This document shows positions 11,641 to 24,800 of a stretch of 64,000 nt of DNA, in pieces. A program made the position numbers and the translations under genes. This stretch comes from Dallia pectoralis. Lineage: Eukaryota > Chordata > Actinopteri > Esociformes > Umbridae. How positions within the stretch are numbered: the stretch's first letter is position 1; every line of letters starts with the position of its first letter. Under the pieces are notes generated by a model. The model made no database searches. It worked only from the letters and a program-made list of their open reading frames with translations, and had not been told where the DNA came from. Location: the NCBI GenBank assembly GCA_029465975.1, contig CM055749.1, positions 14,319,641 through 14,383,640 of the forward strand, read 5' to 3'.

Positions 11641-11960
11641 TCAAGATATCTTCCTGTCAGAGTTTGCTCCAGTTTCCAAGTTCCTTTTGGTGTGGATTAA
11701 ATCTGTACTCGCTGACACTGGCTTTCTTTGTAATTTGTCTGAAGGATAGACCTACACTTTTATAGGTTATAATGTTCTGTCTGTGTTCTGTTTATCTTTC
11801 GTTGTTATTTGCCCACTATACATCTTCCTGCATTACAATACTGTCCAAATAATGCTTAAGACAATGTGGTAACACAGTCTTTCCCAAACACTGCTTTTAT
11901 ACAGACAGAGGGTTTGCAAGTACTCAACATACGTTGGGTCACCTCTAGGACATCAGTTAC
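11640..11960. repeat. Tc1-like terminal remnant, related to 37790-38090
   Basis: Blocks including atactgtccaaataatgc, aacacagtct and tatacagacagagggtttg occur in the same order at 37980-38060. The copy at 37.7 kb continues into a Tc1 transposase C-terminus, so this piece is best read as the outer end of the same family. No coding part remains here. Confidence 0.5.
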
Positions 11961-11969
11961 TATAATCTT

Positions 11970-12714
11970 TCACATATTATTATTATTATTATATTTCCTT
12001 TCAATTGTGGCAGAACAACTATAAATTGTTAACACTTGTTCCTTGAAAAAAGTACCCTAAATGACGTTCTTTGTCAATTTTTAGTGGCTAGACGTTTTTG
12101 TCTCTGGCAGATTACCACAAGATTTCATGTTTTTCACTGGAAGTGAACTGTTTAAATGTCAATAAATTACAATATCTAGTAGTAAATGCCACGAAACAAC
12201 AAAGTGTTATTTTAGATGCCTGGATCATTTTGGCAATGTTTCTGCTGCGAGTGCCTCAAATGAATGCTTCATTTTCCTTGCCACTGCTCTTTATGTTGGT
12301 GATATAAATACTATGAGATTCGTAGTCTATTAAAATTAGCACCAGAATCCACCGGTCATTATAAGTTCTACATGAAAATGTTTTGTTCAATACTGTAATG
12401 TAACCTCACTGGATCAGAATGTAATTATCCATTGGCTTTTCATTACTAAATATTAACATGTTTAGCATAAAAAAGTTTGCAATCTCTAATCATTAACATG
12501 TTTGTCATAAACATTTTTGAAATATTTAAGTCAGTCTGAATAAGAGTATCTGGACTTGCAATAGTAATGATGGGGTGTTTGAGAACAACAACTATTTTTG
12601 CTGAACGTTGGGAATTAAATTGCATAGCTAAAAAATAGATGGATTTGGCAGTTTGATTACAGTTTTTTTTTCTCTGACCACTGTTCTTATCACGATATCT
12701 AACTGTGTCCATAG
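11970..12714. other. Non-coding sequence before the first recognised METTL15 exon
   Basis: AT-rich sequence without a recognised gene or element apart from a short tat run at 11978-11992. The last ~40 bases show a pyrimidine-rich stretch (tttttttttctctgacc) and end in the acceptor ccatag, consistent with the 3' end of an intron. I looked here and upstream for the conserved N-terminal HxPVM motif of RsmH-family proteins and did not find it. Confidence 0.6.
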
Positions 12715-12851
12715 GTTTTCCTCGACATGACTTTTGGAGGTGGAGGTCACACCAAGGCCATCCTGAGGGCCATACCGGGGGTAACTGTATTGGCCCTAGA
12801 TCGAGACCCCACAGCTTTCAACCTGGCTCAACAGCTGGCCAAGAACCACAG
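12715..12851 (+). CDS. mettl15: METTL15 internal exon A (SAM-binding motif I)
   Basis: Acceptor ccatag|gttttc and donor cacag|gtgagg. It starts at phase 0 with VFLDMTFGGGGHTKAIL and ends with two bases of a split codon after NH. The glycine-rich loop followed by GHT is the SAM-binding motif of the RsmH family; ALDRDP follows about 20 residues later and supplies the acidic residue that binds the SAM ribose. It is the first recognised coding exon in the window. Confidence 0.93.
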
Positions 12852-15800
12852 GTGAGGGCCTTTTAAGGTTTTCCGCTGGTACGTAAAGTAACATTACAAG
12901 GGTTTCTAAGGGGCACATGTTTGGTAAGGTGAATTTGCGCACGTTTCCTAAAGAGGGTGGTCATAATTGGCCAGCATCGTCCGAGTTTGGGAGATTAGTA
13001 ATTAAATACGGTGGGCTTTGCCTTGTAGTGAGTTCTTAATTGGAGTAGAATGCCAGTAAGAGCAAAGTTGTGGAGATAAACTAGCTAATGAAAAACAACA
13101 TTTGAATATTTATTGTGAAATGCTGAAATTTTGGTACCCTGATGCCACAAATTGTGTATTTCTTCTATTAACTTCCAAAGTCAATGCGTAGGAAGGAGAT
13201 ATTTGTGTGAGTGCTTGGACAAACGGGTCAAAAACAATGGCAGTTTCTGTCTTGACTGTGAACGTCCTTGATGTTAACACACTACTGTATATTCTGTGGC
13301 ATATTGTAAGCTTACTTAATTTAAGAAATGTTTTCGGAACTTATTTTTATTTTATTTAAATGAACGAAATCAGTTCAGGAACTATTTAGCATTGATGAAG
13401 CAAAAGTATTGTTTTCGTTTGGTAGAAATCCGCAAATTGCTTACTTCGAAATTGACAGCTATCTTTCCAGTCAAATGAATGTATTTCAGTTTTGTGTAAC
13501 TAAGAAATGTATGTCTGCATATTTATTTCTATGAAGACAATCTCAAAACAAGCAGTTAATCTCAGCAAATGATTGCAGTTTTTAAAAGTATTTTTTGCAA
13601 CATAACAAAATGTACAAAATAAATCTAAATTACAATACAGTCATTTCAGAAAGCAGAAAACACTACATTGTTTAAATAAGTTTCAGGCAAGTGTTGATGC
13701 CTTTTCTACGCAGAAAAGGCATTAGAACTTTGTTAAAGACATACAACGACGTTGTTAACAGTTGCAGTTGAAACTCAAAATAACATTGAAATGTCCCACG
13801 AATTTGCACAAAACTATGTTAAAAAAAATTAAACATGAACGTGGCCTTAAGGAAATTTTGGGGTAAAATGCGTCTTGTGCTATAAATGTATCTTTGAATC
13901 CCCTCAACGATAGTGGACACTTCGTTGTACCATACAATTCACTTGTCTAACAAAATGTTAATGTCAGGAATTTCTTTAATTTGCTCTGGCGCTTAAGGTT
14001 TAGCCATGCGTTTCAGTGTAAAATGAATGTAGCATTTAACACTGGAAAGCACAATAGGTGAAATAATCATGCAATTTTAAAGCCAATAGAAAATACCACT
14101 TATTGTATTTTTTGCCTATAATTTATAGTATTTAGTATTTATGATATAACCTATAATATTTGAGAATGTGTGTTCCATATATGCAAAGTATTATGAAAAT
14201 TGATTAGTTGGTACTATAGAAGTTGTATTTAACACATTTTTTACATAGATAACCTTTCAGAGGATATAGGTTAAATGGAAAGTTAACTATATGATAATAC
14301 ACCAACTTGCATATATCCCACCTCGCACTTCCCTGCCAACCCTAAACACAAACTGATCATTGAGTAACTGCTGCTAATGCCCCTTATTTCACTTTCCATC
14401 CACATTCATTGTGTCAGGAAGGGAGACTTAAACCCAATACCCCCACGCTTAGTCAATGTGCCTTGTGTCTCATTTGTCAGAACAGGGTCTCACAGCCTTG
14501 GTGAGAGGGAGATGCTACCTCCTACTAAGGATTTGTCAGTTTTGAGGGGGAGGCAAAGAGATTGGAGAGCCCAGCCAACTTAAAGGGGAGAGAGAGGAAA
14601 GAGACATTGGACCACTGTGTTTAATAACAAGGGTTAGGGAGGGAATGTGTCTGAGCGTGAGCGAGTGAGAGAGTGTATGAGGGAGGATAAATATGAGATG
14701 TTCCTAGGACCATCGCGTGGGTAGGAATCCTTTTACGTAGATTCTGGGGAAACCTCTCTCATGGGAATAACTGCTTCAGCAACACGTCAATGAGAGGGGG
14801 ATGAGGAAGAAGAGAGAATATCAGAGCAAGGCATTATGTCAGCAGCAATATACCTCAGCTATAAACCCTTCCACACCCACACACGGTGAGTTGTGAGAAG
14901 CCAGAGAATCTAGCAATTAGCCAATATTATTGGAAGCCTGAATAAAAGACCCTGGTAGCCCACGCAGTGCCTCCACACAACCGTGCTGGAGAGCAGCCTA
15001 TTTTCTTGCGCTTTATTATTTCTCCTCTCATCACAGATTTTACTTAGTGCATTTGGAAAGCATTCAGACAACTTCACTTTTTCAACATTTTGTTATGTAG
15101 CTATTAGCTATTTTAAAATGTTTAAGGCATGTTTTTTCCTTATCAATTAACACACACTACCTCATAACGAGCAAGACGTAATAGCACATTTATTTATAAC
15201 GGATCACGTTGACATTAGTATTTAGACCCGGTGCTAATATATTCAAAATTCATGTACGTCTTGTTTTCATTGCTCATCTGTGAGATTTTACAACTTGATT
15301 AAAGTCCATCTGTGGTCGATTCAATTCATTGGGCTTGACTCATCTGTGTACACTACCATTTAAAAGTTTCATGATTTTATTTGAAATAATAATTGTGTTC
15401 TTTAAAGAATCTTTCATTGCTGCAATTGCAGCCTTGCAGACCTTTGGCATTCTAGTTGTGAATTTGTTGAGGTACTAATTGGGGAGTGAAACACAGATAA
15501 CTAGAGGGCTGTCATGCCTTTGTAGTCCTCTAGGGCAACCATGAGGAGGGCTGGAGCTCCGGGGCAGGGCGGGGCACTGACGCTGGTGGAGGCTTTGGCC
15601 CCAGAGTAGGACGTGATGCAGAGTCTGGTGGTGCCTCCTCCTCCGACACAGAACAGGGTGCCGGGGCAGAGGGGTAACAGCCGGAGCTCAAGTATAATAA
15701 TTATTAAATGTGTTTTTATGTCCAGAGTCTATAAATATAGTCCAGGTCAGACACATGACCAGCCGGACAGGGACGATTGGGGGTGCTGAGAGTTAAGCGA

Positions 15801-18800
15801 GTGGAAGCAGGAACCGTCAGATATCGTACAACCATTTGGCCTGCAACACAACCAGAAAGGGTCATCTACACGTTTTTAGGGCTTGGTGGCCCTACAGTGT
15901 GGTTCACGGGCACATGTCCTCCATAGGATATAAACAAAATACAGAATTTATGCAATCAAACATCCAGAATTAAAATGCTCAAGTTAAATGATACTGATAT
16001 CTTGGGGCAACTTGATGAGCAGCAGCACAGCCATCAGCAGCAGCACAGCCATCAGCAGCAGCACAGCCATCAGCAGCAGCACAGCCATCAGCAGCAGCAC
16101 AGCCATCAGCAGCAGCACTGTTTGAAATTCACAGCCTGAGTACTTGTGTTCGAGTATAATGTCTGTCTGACAACGGTATGAGTTACTTTAAAAGAATGGG
16201 CTGTTGCAGAGCAAACAGTAAATGTAAAAGTGTAAAGTATCGTTTCATGGAAACGTAACAACTACAAGGAAATGTTAGACACCCTAGTTCCCTACACGCC
16301 CGGCACAATAATATAGCAGCATTATATATTGGGGGTGACACTTGGCGGTCCAGTGAAACTGTGGCCCTAAACAGGGTAAACACCAGACGTCATTCCACCC
16401 ACTTTACCAATCATTAACCATGGGACTCCAATCACAGCGGCTCTGGGATGGTTTAGTATCACTCACAGAGTTTCCTTGCATTGACGTAGATGGCAATGGA
16501 GAAGAACAGCAAGCCAGTGACTCCACACCCAAATAGCAATTGGAGATAGGACATCCCAGGAGAGATGAGAGCGCGCCCGGCAAAGACTGCAGGGCAGAAT
16601 GTGAAATCCATGACTTCCGTTCAACTTCGTACCCCTGGGCCAGACTACACTTAATCATAGACTTTGCTGAAGAGATGAGCTTGTAGTAGACACACTAGTA
16701 AAGAAAGCTCTGCCTCTGGCTGTTTGTTTAGAAATGTTAGGTACACTTAGGCCAGCATTTTTGTGATTTTAGGTCATGTGTAGGTTTGTATGGCTGGACT
16801 TATTGAGCATGTTAACTAGGAGCATGTCCATGTAATGCTTCATAGTTTATCAATTGAACTTAAAAAGTCAACCCTTTCCTAAACAGGCTGGCAGTGTAAA
16901 AAGGCTAATACTCTGGTAATGTGGTCCAATTTTTGTTCTAGTGAAGATTCAAGCAGCCATGTTGAGCATTGTTTGAAGTTAAGTTATTGATTTATTAGTA
17001 TAATCGGAGAGTAGTACATAACAGTAATCAAATCCTGAGGTATCAACGGCATGGATTCGTTTTTTGACATCATTTTTTATAAAAAAAAAACAGTTTTGCG
17101 CTAATCAGAAGATACATCCTAAGATATAACAGTTTAGATTTACTGTGAGATATGTCAACAACTCTTAGGTCTTAAAACGATCATTTCAGTTTGATAGCAA
17201 AAGTTTTTGGTCATCGACTTCCTTATGTCTAAAACACATGCTTCCAAAGTAGCAAATTTTGGCTTTCCCATGTTTTATTGAAATGCACAGCTGATTGTTA
17301 TCAGCATAACAATGGGCCATATTCTTCAACCGTTCTTAAGAAGAAATTCGTTCTTAAAACCCACTTACGTTTTCCACGAAGATTCTGACATTCATCAATG
17401 TTTACTTATCTGGAATTTGTTCTTAGGAATTATGTCCAGCCCGACATTATTCAATTGTTCTTTTGCCTTTCGTCAAGAATGAGTCATTTAGTCTACATTT
17501 GTTTTAAGACATTTATAATAACAAAAAAAATGAATACTCTGTTACAACATAATATCCCTGGCTAAGTATAAATTCTACATTAATATTGGGAGGGTAATAA
17601 GAGAAGGCTCCACTTGGTTCGCCAATACGGTGAACAGCAGCTGAAATTAAAAGAATAATGGCAACATTAGCCTATGTACTCTGTTTCCAATTTGCATTTA
17701 AGATTCAAATAATATTTATTTGAAAACCTTTACTCACCAAGATTAGGCTACATGTTTTAGTGTAGGATAAGCATGTAATCCCCAGTATATGGGTTCAGCC
17801 AGTCCTGCGCTCTAATGGTGCGTCCATCAGCACTGATTGGCCACTGGCAGGTGTTGAACAGCTTCATGCCTTTACAGCCACGAATTCCCTGTCATTTTGC
17901 TGTCATATTTTAAGAGACTATCAATTTTTTTGCATTTGGCATAACCCACCGGTTCATTTTTTTCATTAAAAGTGAGATTTTTTGCCGGTGCAACCAAATG
18001 TATTCGCCACAGTCCTGCCTGCGCGTTTCACCTCCTCAGCATCCATTATTACGCTAAATGAAAAGCATCACCTGACCTCTCATTCACCGGGCAACCCGGA
18101 GCGCAAGAGACTGAGCCCGAACCGAGNNNNNNNNNNNNNNNNNNNNNNNNNNNNNNNNNNNNNNNNNNNNNNNNNNNNNNNNNNNNNNNNNNNNNNNNNN
18201 NNNNNNNNNNNNNNNNNNNNNNNNNNNNNNNNNNNNNNNNNNNNNNNNNNNNNNNNNNNNNNNNNNNNNNNNNNNNNNNNNNNNNNNNNNNNNNNNNNNN
18301 NNNNNNNNNNNNNNNNNNNNNNNNNNNNNNNNNNNNNNNNNNNNNNNNNNNNNNNNNNNNNNNNNNNNNNNNNNNNNNNNNNNNNNNNNNNNNNNNNNNN
18401 NNNNNNNNNNNNNNNNNNNNNNNNNNNNNNNNNNNNNNNNNNNNNNNNNNNNNNNNNNNNNNNNNNNNNNNNNNNNNNNNNNNNNNNNNNNNNNNNNNNN
18501 NNNNNNNNNNNNNNNNNNNNNNNNNNNNNNNNNNNNNNNNNNNNNNNNNNNNNNNNNNNNNNNNNNNNNNNNNNNNNNNNNNNNNNNNNNNNNNNNNNNN
18601 NNNNNNNNNNNNNNNNNNNNNNNNNNAACATCACGCATCTATGGACCAAGTCCTCTAAACACACAATAATCTAGGCTAGTACACCCCCAATCATGGCTCC
18701 TCTTAAACATGACGGTCATTGAATGAACGCTTTCAACCACAATTTCTGACCACAATGTTTTTCTCATAGATCTTAATGCTGATGTAACTTTAGTAGCAGT

Positions 18801-21800
18801 TACTATTAAAACATTAGCCAGGTGAGCAGTCTTCGTGACAGAAGTTCCTGTGACGGAAATGAAATTCAATTTGACTGAATGGTGGGGCCATAACATCATT
18901 AGCAGCTACGTGCTGAACTCCGCACAATGCTGCTGTAAAATTATCGAATAGTCTTACTATTATTAGGTGGGCTTTTCTCATAGTCTTACTGCTATAATTT
19001 TTTTCACTAACTCTAATACCTAATATACCCTAAGGAGCATTATGATCACTCAAAGGGAAAGTGAATAATGTTGATTACCTCCTAACAAGAGCATGTCAAG
19101 ATCTTAGTAGATTAACACTAGAGCCGCAGGGGCATTGATACCTACTTATCTCGCTGTGACGGGTCATTTGATCCATGCATGTTTTGAATGGGAGTGTGTT
19201 GCTGACACACAATGACCAGTAGATGGCGCATCTTGTTTGTTTTTGCGTCAAAAGGACCAGGCTGTTCTAAAATTACAGTGGCAGCATAATATGCAGGGCC
19301 TGATTTTTGTTTTTTAAACTGGGGGTCACACGGGGGGATCTAATTATTTTGGGGGAGTGAATAACTTTTGATGCATCTGTCTAATTAAATCATCTTCATT
19401 TATTAATATCTACAGATTTGTATGCATGAATTGTGCATTTCCAGTTCTCAAAACAGTTAACTACAAAACAAACAAAAAAACTTGCTCTTCAATGCTTTTC
19501 TTCAAACCATGATCTTCTTCAAATTGACATTAAGACCTCTGTTTAAACTAGGCCTAGGCTATATATTAATGTTTTTCTATTACAGTGTCGTTCATGTGTT
19601 TCAGTTCAGTTCTTTGCTTTTTAAAAACGGCAAATTTCCTTCAAATTAATATTAAAAACTCAGTTGTTTGTAGCACGTGGGAAATACGCTGCACATAACA
19701 ATAGAAAACAAGGAGAAACGTGCATTCACCTGCTCACACAATCAACGACGTCACTCTAGATAAAACATGTGGAAAGCGTGGGCGCGTTGCTATGCAACCA
19801 TGCAACCATGAACTGCGCTCTCCATGTTGACGAGGAAGAATCAGCAAAAGGTTGATTGATTTATAGCCCTTGCATTAACTTTATTACTAAATATATTTAT
19901 GAAGATGCTAAATAATAAGGCACCCTGTAGAGCTATGATCAGCTGTTCGGCCGAGCATTCAATGTTGTTACGCTGTAAGCTGATCAGTTGTCTCGTTGCT
20001 GCCGCGCTCTATCACTCGCACACCATAAATAGCTAAATTAGTTTTAATGTTTCAATTTCGTGATTAAAATGACATAATTTGGAAGCGGATAATTTCTTCA
20101 CAAACATCTCATTGTGACTCAAAATTTTAGAATGCTGCACCTACACTCGATAGTGTGAATAAGATCAGCGTAACGCAGACCACTGCATTGACAGCTGAAA
20201 CATATGATCTGTCTACAGCCAGGGCTCAGCGGAAGACAGAGAATGCCGGTCCAGCGCTGATTAAGGAATTACATTAGAAAATAAAAGACAGTTTGACCTC
20301 ATTTTCTCGCATCTGTGAATTAATTTTTTTCTCGCACTACTAACCTTGCGGGAATGGTTTTGATTATACGCAATCCCCACAATCCTGCACCGAAATTCAA
20401 GCCCTGAAGTGAAACCAAAATGTTAAAGCCTCTTTAAAAATATATATCACTGGTCTAAAAGTGTAAACTATCATTTAATAAGTGCACACAGATATAGGCC
20501 TTTATAGTACCATCCTCATCATTTTTAATTAAACCAAATTTAGCTCGAAATATTTTTGAAAATGTTGACTGGAAAGACAATTGTCCATTATAAAGTAATG
20601 CATTTTATAATAGAGTAATAAAGTAAAAATAATAATTAAAAAAAAACAGAATATCAAGGGATTTTTGTTAAGCCACTGTCAACTCCAACTGTCACTTATT
20701 GTGCCCGATGCATGCAGTTGTCTTCGCTAAATTATTTTATTCTTGTGAAGCACATGGTGAGAAATGTGTGTTATATTTACCGGTACACACACCGTATAAT
20801 TAGTTTGATTTAATTTAAAATAATTATTCTGCTTTCGAGGGAAACAATTTTTAATGCACCTACACAATGGAAATGTATTCGTTTGAAACTGAAGTGCAAT
20901 CAAATTTTAAACGTCACTGAAAATTCCACTCTTATGTGCTAATTGTCGGAAGAGGAGTCCTGTGTATCTGTGCTCGATTGCTCTTCCTTCATCCTTAAAC
21001 TACCCGGATGTCGGTCACAGTAATTTGAATCTGAATTTGGAGATCTGAATTTGAATTGTGTGAACTGAATGTGAAGATATCATAAGAGTGGAATTTTCAG
21101 TTACGTTTAAATTTGATTGCACTTCAGTTTCAAACGAATAAATTCAATTTCAAATTATGTGTTTCAAATTAAGTTTTTCAATGCATGTATTCAAGTTTAG
21201 CAATTCAAATATAAATGATTCAAATTCTGGTGGCACATATTTCAGCCCATAGAACACTTCCTTTTTAAAAATGTGTTAGTATTTTATTATTCAAGTCTTC
21301 TAACACAAATTGCAATTAAACCAAATTCATTTCAAAGTATTTTAGTGTCCATTCCCTTATTAGGCAGTGTATTTGTGTGGTATTCAGTCAATTGGAATCA
21401 GTCTTTAGGTGATCGATGGCATTGGCCACCTATTGACCTGCATTGTCAGTTTTACAATTCTTCCAAGAAAGGTTCCAACATGGTGAAGAAGCAACACCGT
21501 TTATCACAATTGTATCAAATTTAATGTATCTATATAAAAATGTACGTAAGGTTTGCTGTTAACAAAAAATATACCAATCACTATTAGCTAAATTAAATCA
21601 AAAATATATTTTTTAAATAATTTCACAGCCCTAAATTAAAGTAGAAGATTTGACACAATTTACTAAATCATAGATTTCGCCCATATTTCCAGCACAAGGT
21701 GACGTGTGTCAATGGCATAAAATCAGACGCTGAACACACTGGATGTTCTATTATCTTGTCCAAATAATCATCCATAACCAAGAGCAACCTGTGTTCGTGC

Positions 21801-24800
21801 AATTTTGAATACTTGATCATGCCAGCTCTACCAATATGGAATGTTGCATTGCTATATATGCAGAAATTAAAATAATTCAATTTCTCAAATACAAAATATC
21901 AAATTTCTTGCTTACTTTTTATGATGATTTGGGGAAAAGTCTGACACTTTCTTCACTACCCTGTCACTGGCAAGCAATGTATTGACAAACAAAACCACAA
22001 TTGTTGTTACAATTAATAAAATCAGATGAGGGATGCTGCCCTGTACACAAGCACAGTCTGAAAAATATTCAACAAAAGTGATGAAGGCTGGGATGGCTAC
22101 ACTAACAATATACCAGGATAAAGAAAAACGTTAGACAGTTGGACTTGACTGTGACTCAAAGAAACTGTCTGATACTATTGTCTACTACAATACAGCAGTA
22201 GTAGACAATTGCCCCATCACGTAACACAACAGAGTTTTAATTTTGCGTTACATAAGTTATACATATATCCCTAAGAAAATGTGATTTTCACGTGACCATT
22301 TCAGGCGTGATTCAGCTGAAAAGACCTTTCCAATGATACCAAACTCGACTCTGGGATAATGACTTCTTATTGAGTTAGCGTTATCTGGGCAAAAATTTGT
22401 TACTACAGAAGTCCGACTGAGCAGCGTTTTTTTCCGTCAATCAATCAATCAAATTTATTTATAAAGCCCTTTTTACAACAAAGTTGTCACAAAGTGCTTT
22501 TACAATCACCAGCCTGAATCCAACAGAGCAAACATCAACAAGTTGAACAAAAAACAAGTTGAACAAGTTGATACACGGCGGCTAGGAAAAACTCCCTGAA
22601 AGTCAGATTTAGGAAGAAACCTAGAGGAACCAGGCTCTGAGGGATCACCAGTCCTCTTCTGGCTGGGCTGGGTCAGTTTATGACAATAACAAGCGAGGTG
22701 TGAATATCTGAGAAACAAAATAGTCCGGGATGACCGGGAGGGATGATGGGTGTGATAGGCTTGGAGGAAGTGTCTGATTGAACCTTACTTGGGCAAAGGA
22801 AGGAATGTTACGACCCCAATCAAAGCTTGTTGTATTCAGGCTGAGCTTCCTGTCAGAAGCAGACAATTTGCGAGTCCGTAGGCTGCAGAATCTTGGAGAT
22901 ACGTCACCCGGAAGGTCTCTACATGACCCCATTCAGGCAGGCTTTATGTGGCAGGTGCTGTGATGTTTACCGGTACCTGGCATGTTTTCCGTTACTTACA
23001 CGATGAAGTCCTACTTTGAGATCAAAAATATTGTATATAGCCTATCTCTCTGTCAGTTCCGGCTATTTATTTAGCTATTGGCTATGACTTGCCTCCCATC
23101 TTGTCATTTTGCATCCCGGCTGTCCAGTCCCTTATTACGACAATACCTTTTGTGGTGATATCATGTCACCAGGCTGAACTATAAATGAAAGTTAGGCTAT
23201 ATTTGCACTTTAGCTCTATTGTCAGATTTCTCTTGGTTCTCAAAGCCTTTGTAAATATCATAACGCAAAATTAAGAATCTGGTGTAGTTGAATTCATAGC
23301 TTTTGATTGTGGAAGAAATGCATGCCGTCGACCATTTCATTGTCATTCAATTTGAGTGATCCAATGTTCATTCTGTGTCAGAGGAGCCGGTTCAGTAGGT
23401 CACTCGTGTTGCCAGTTCAAGTTGTCCGTTTAGAACGGCTGGTTCACTACTTTCACTCAGTTGCTTCGGATTTATTCGTTTCACCGGCAGGGAGGTGAAG
23501 GTCAGGGTGGCGGGAACTCAAAAGTGATTGAGGAATTTTGTGTGAGCATTGAGAAGTGTTTCCCTCGATCTCCTCTTTACACGTAAATGCGAACCTGCCA
23601 CTTGAAACACACAAGTTATTTTAAATTAAACTAAATACGTTTACTTGCACTATGTCTGGATATAACATATGTTTCAGAAAAAAATTCAACACCTTATTTC
23701 AACAGTGGGACGTTGCTCCGGCTATTGTCTACAATACATCGAAAATAATTTGGTTTATGTGATCAATGTAATGTAATAAAGCATTCTAACCTAATAGTAT
23801 TTGAATAAATTCTTTACAGCAATTTACTTTTTCCACATTGGGTTATGTTACAGCTTTTTATAACAGCCTTATGTTCTGTATGGTAGAGTGGAAGCCATTT
23901 CTCAGTAAAAGGCACGTGACAGTCTGCCTGGAGTTTGCCAAAAGGCAACTGAAGGACAGATTCTCTGGTCTGATGAAACAAAGATTGAACTATTTGGCCT
24001 GAATTCCAAAGCGTCATGTATGGAAGAAAACCAGGTACCGCTCATCACCTAGCCAATTCCATCCTTACAGTGAAGCATGATGGTGGCAGCATCATGCTGT
24101 GGGGATGTTTTTCATCTGCAGGAACTTGGAGACTATTCAGGATCATGGGACAGATGAATGTTCAGAGACATTCTTAATGAAAACCAGCTCCAGAGTGCTC
24201 TGGATCTCATACTCAGGATAAGGGAAAGATGATTGTGCACCAATGCTCCCCATCTAACCTAATGGAGCTAAAGAGGTCCTGCAAAGAATGGGAGAAACTG
24301 CCCCAAAATAGGTGTGCCAAACTTGTAGCTTCATATTCAAAGAAAATGCAACTAGCTTTTTTCACCTTGTCATTATGGGGTATTGTGTGTAGAACTTTGA
24401 GAAAAAAAATAATTGAATCCATTTTGGAATAAGGCTGTAACATAACGAAATGTAGAAGAGGTGAAGCGATGCACTGTATAATCTATATGTTATAAAAATA
24501 ACATTAAAATAACAAACTGTTAGTTGCAATCAATAACTTATTCCTTCTTTAAAAATGAATGGCCACCTTCAGCCTGCATTACTCTGACCAGGGATGGGAT
24601 CTGTGAAGCGAGTGACAGACAGCCAGTCCTTGTGGAAATCGAGTCTGTAACAGGCGTTTGATTTTTTTTTGGTTACATGCACGCTAACGTCAAAGACAAG
24701 TATGTCTTGCAAAATGGCAGAGTAACCCTTGTAGCTGTGTGTTTGACCAATGGAACTATTTCTTTGACACGGAATAAGCTAGCTCATATTCACCGTTGTG

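Noticed and set aside
14480..14960. Purine-rich zone as an exon or promoter
   Set aside because: No sustained frame, splice pair or core promoter motif; probably low-complexity intron sequence.
17982..18674. Open frames spanning the N run
   Set aside because: They are produced by translating unknown bases; the known parts are short and unremarkable.
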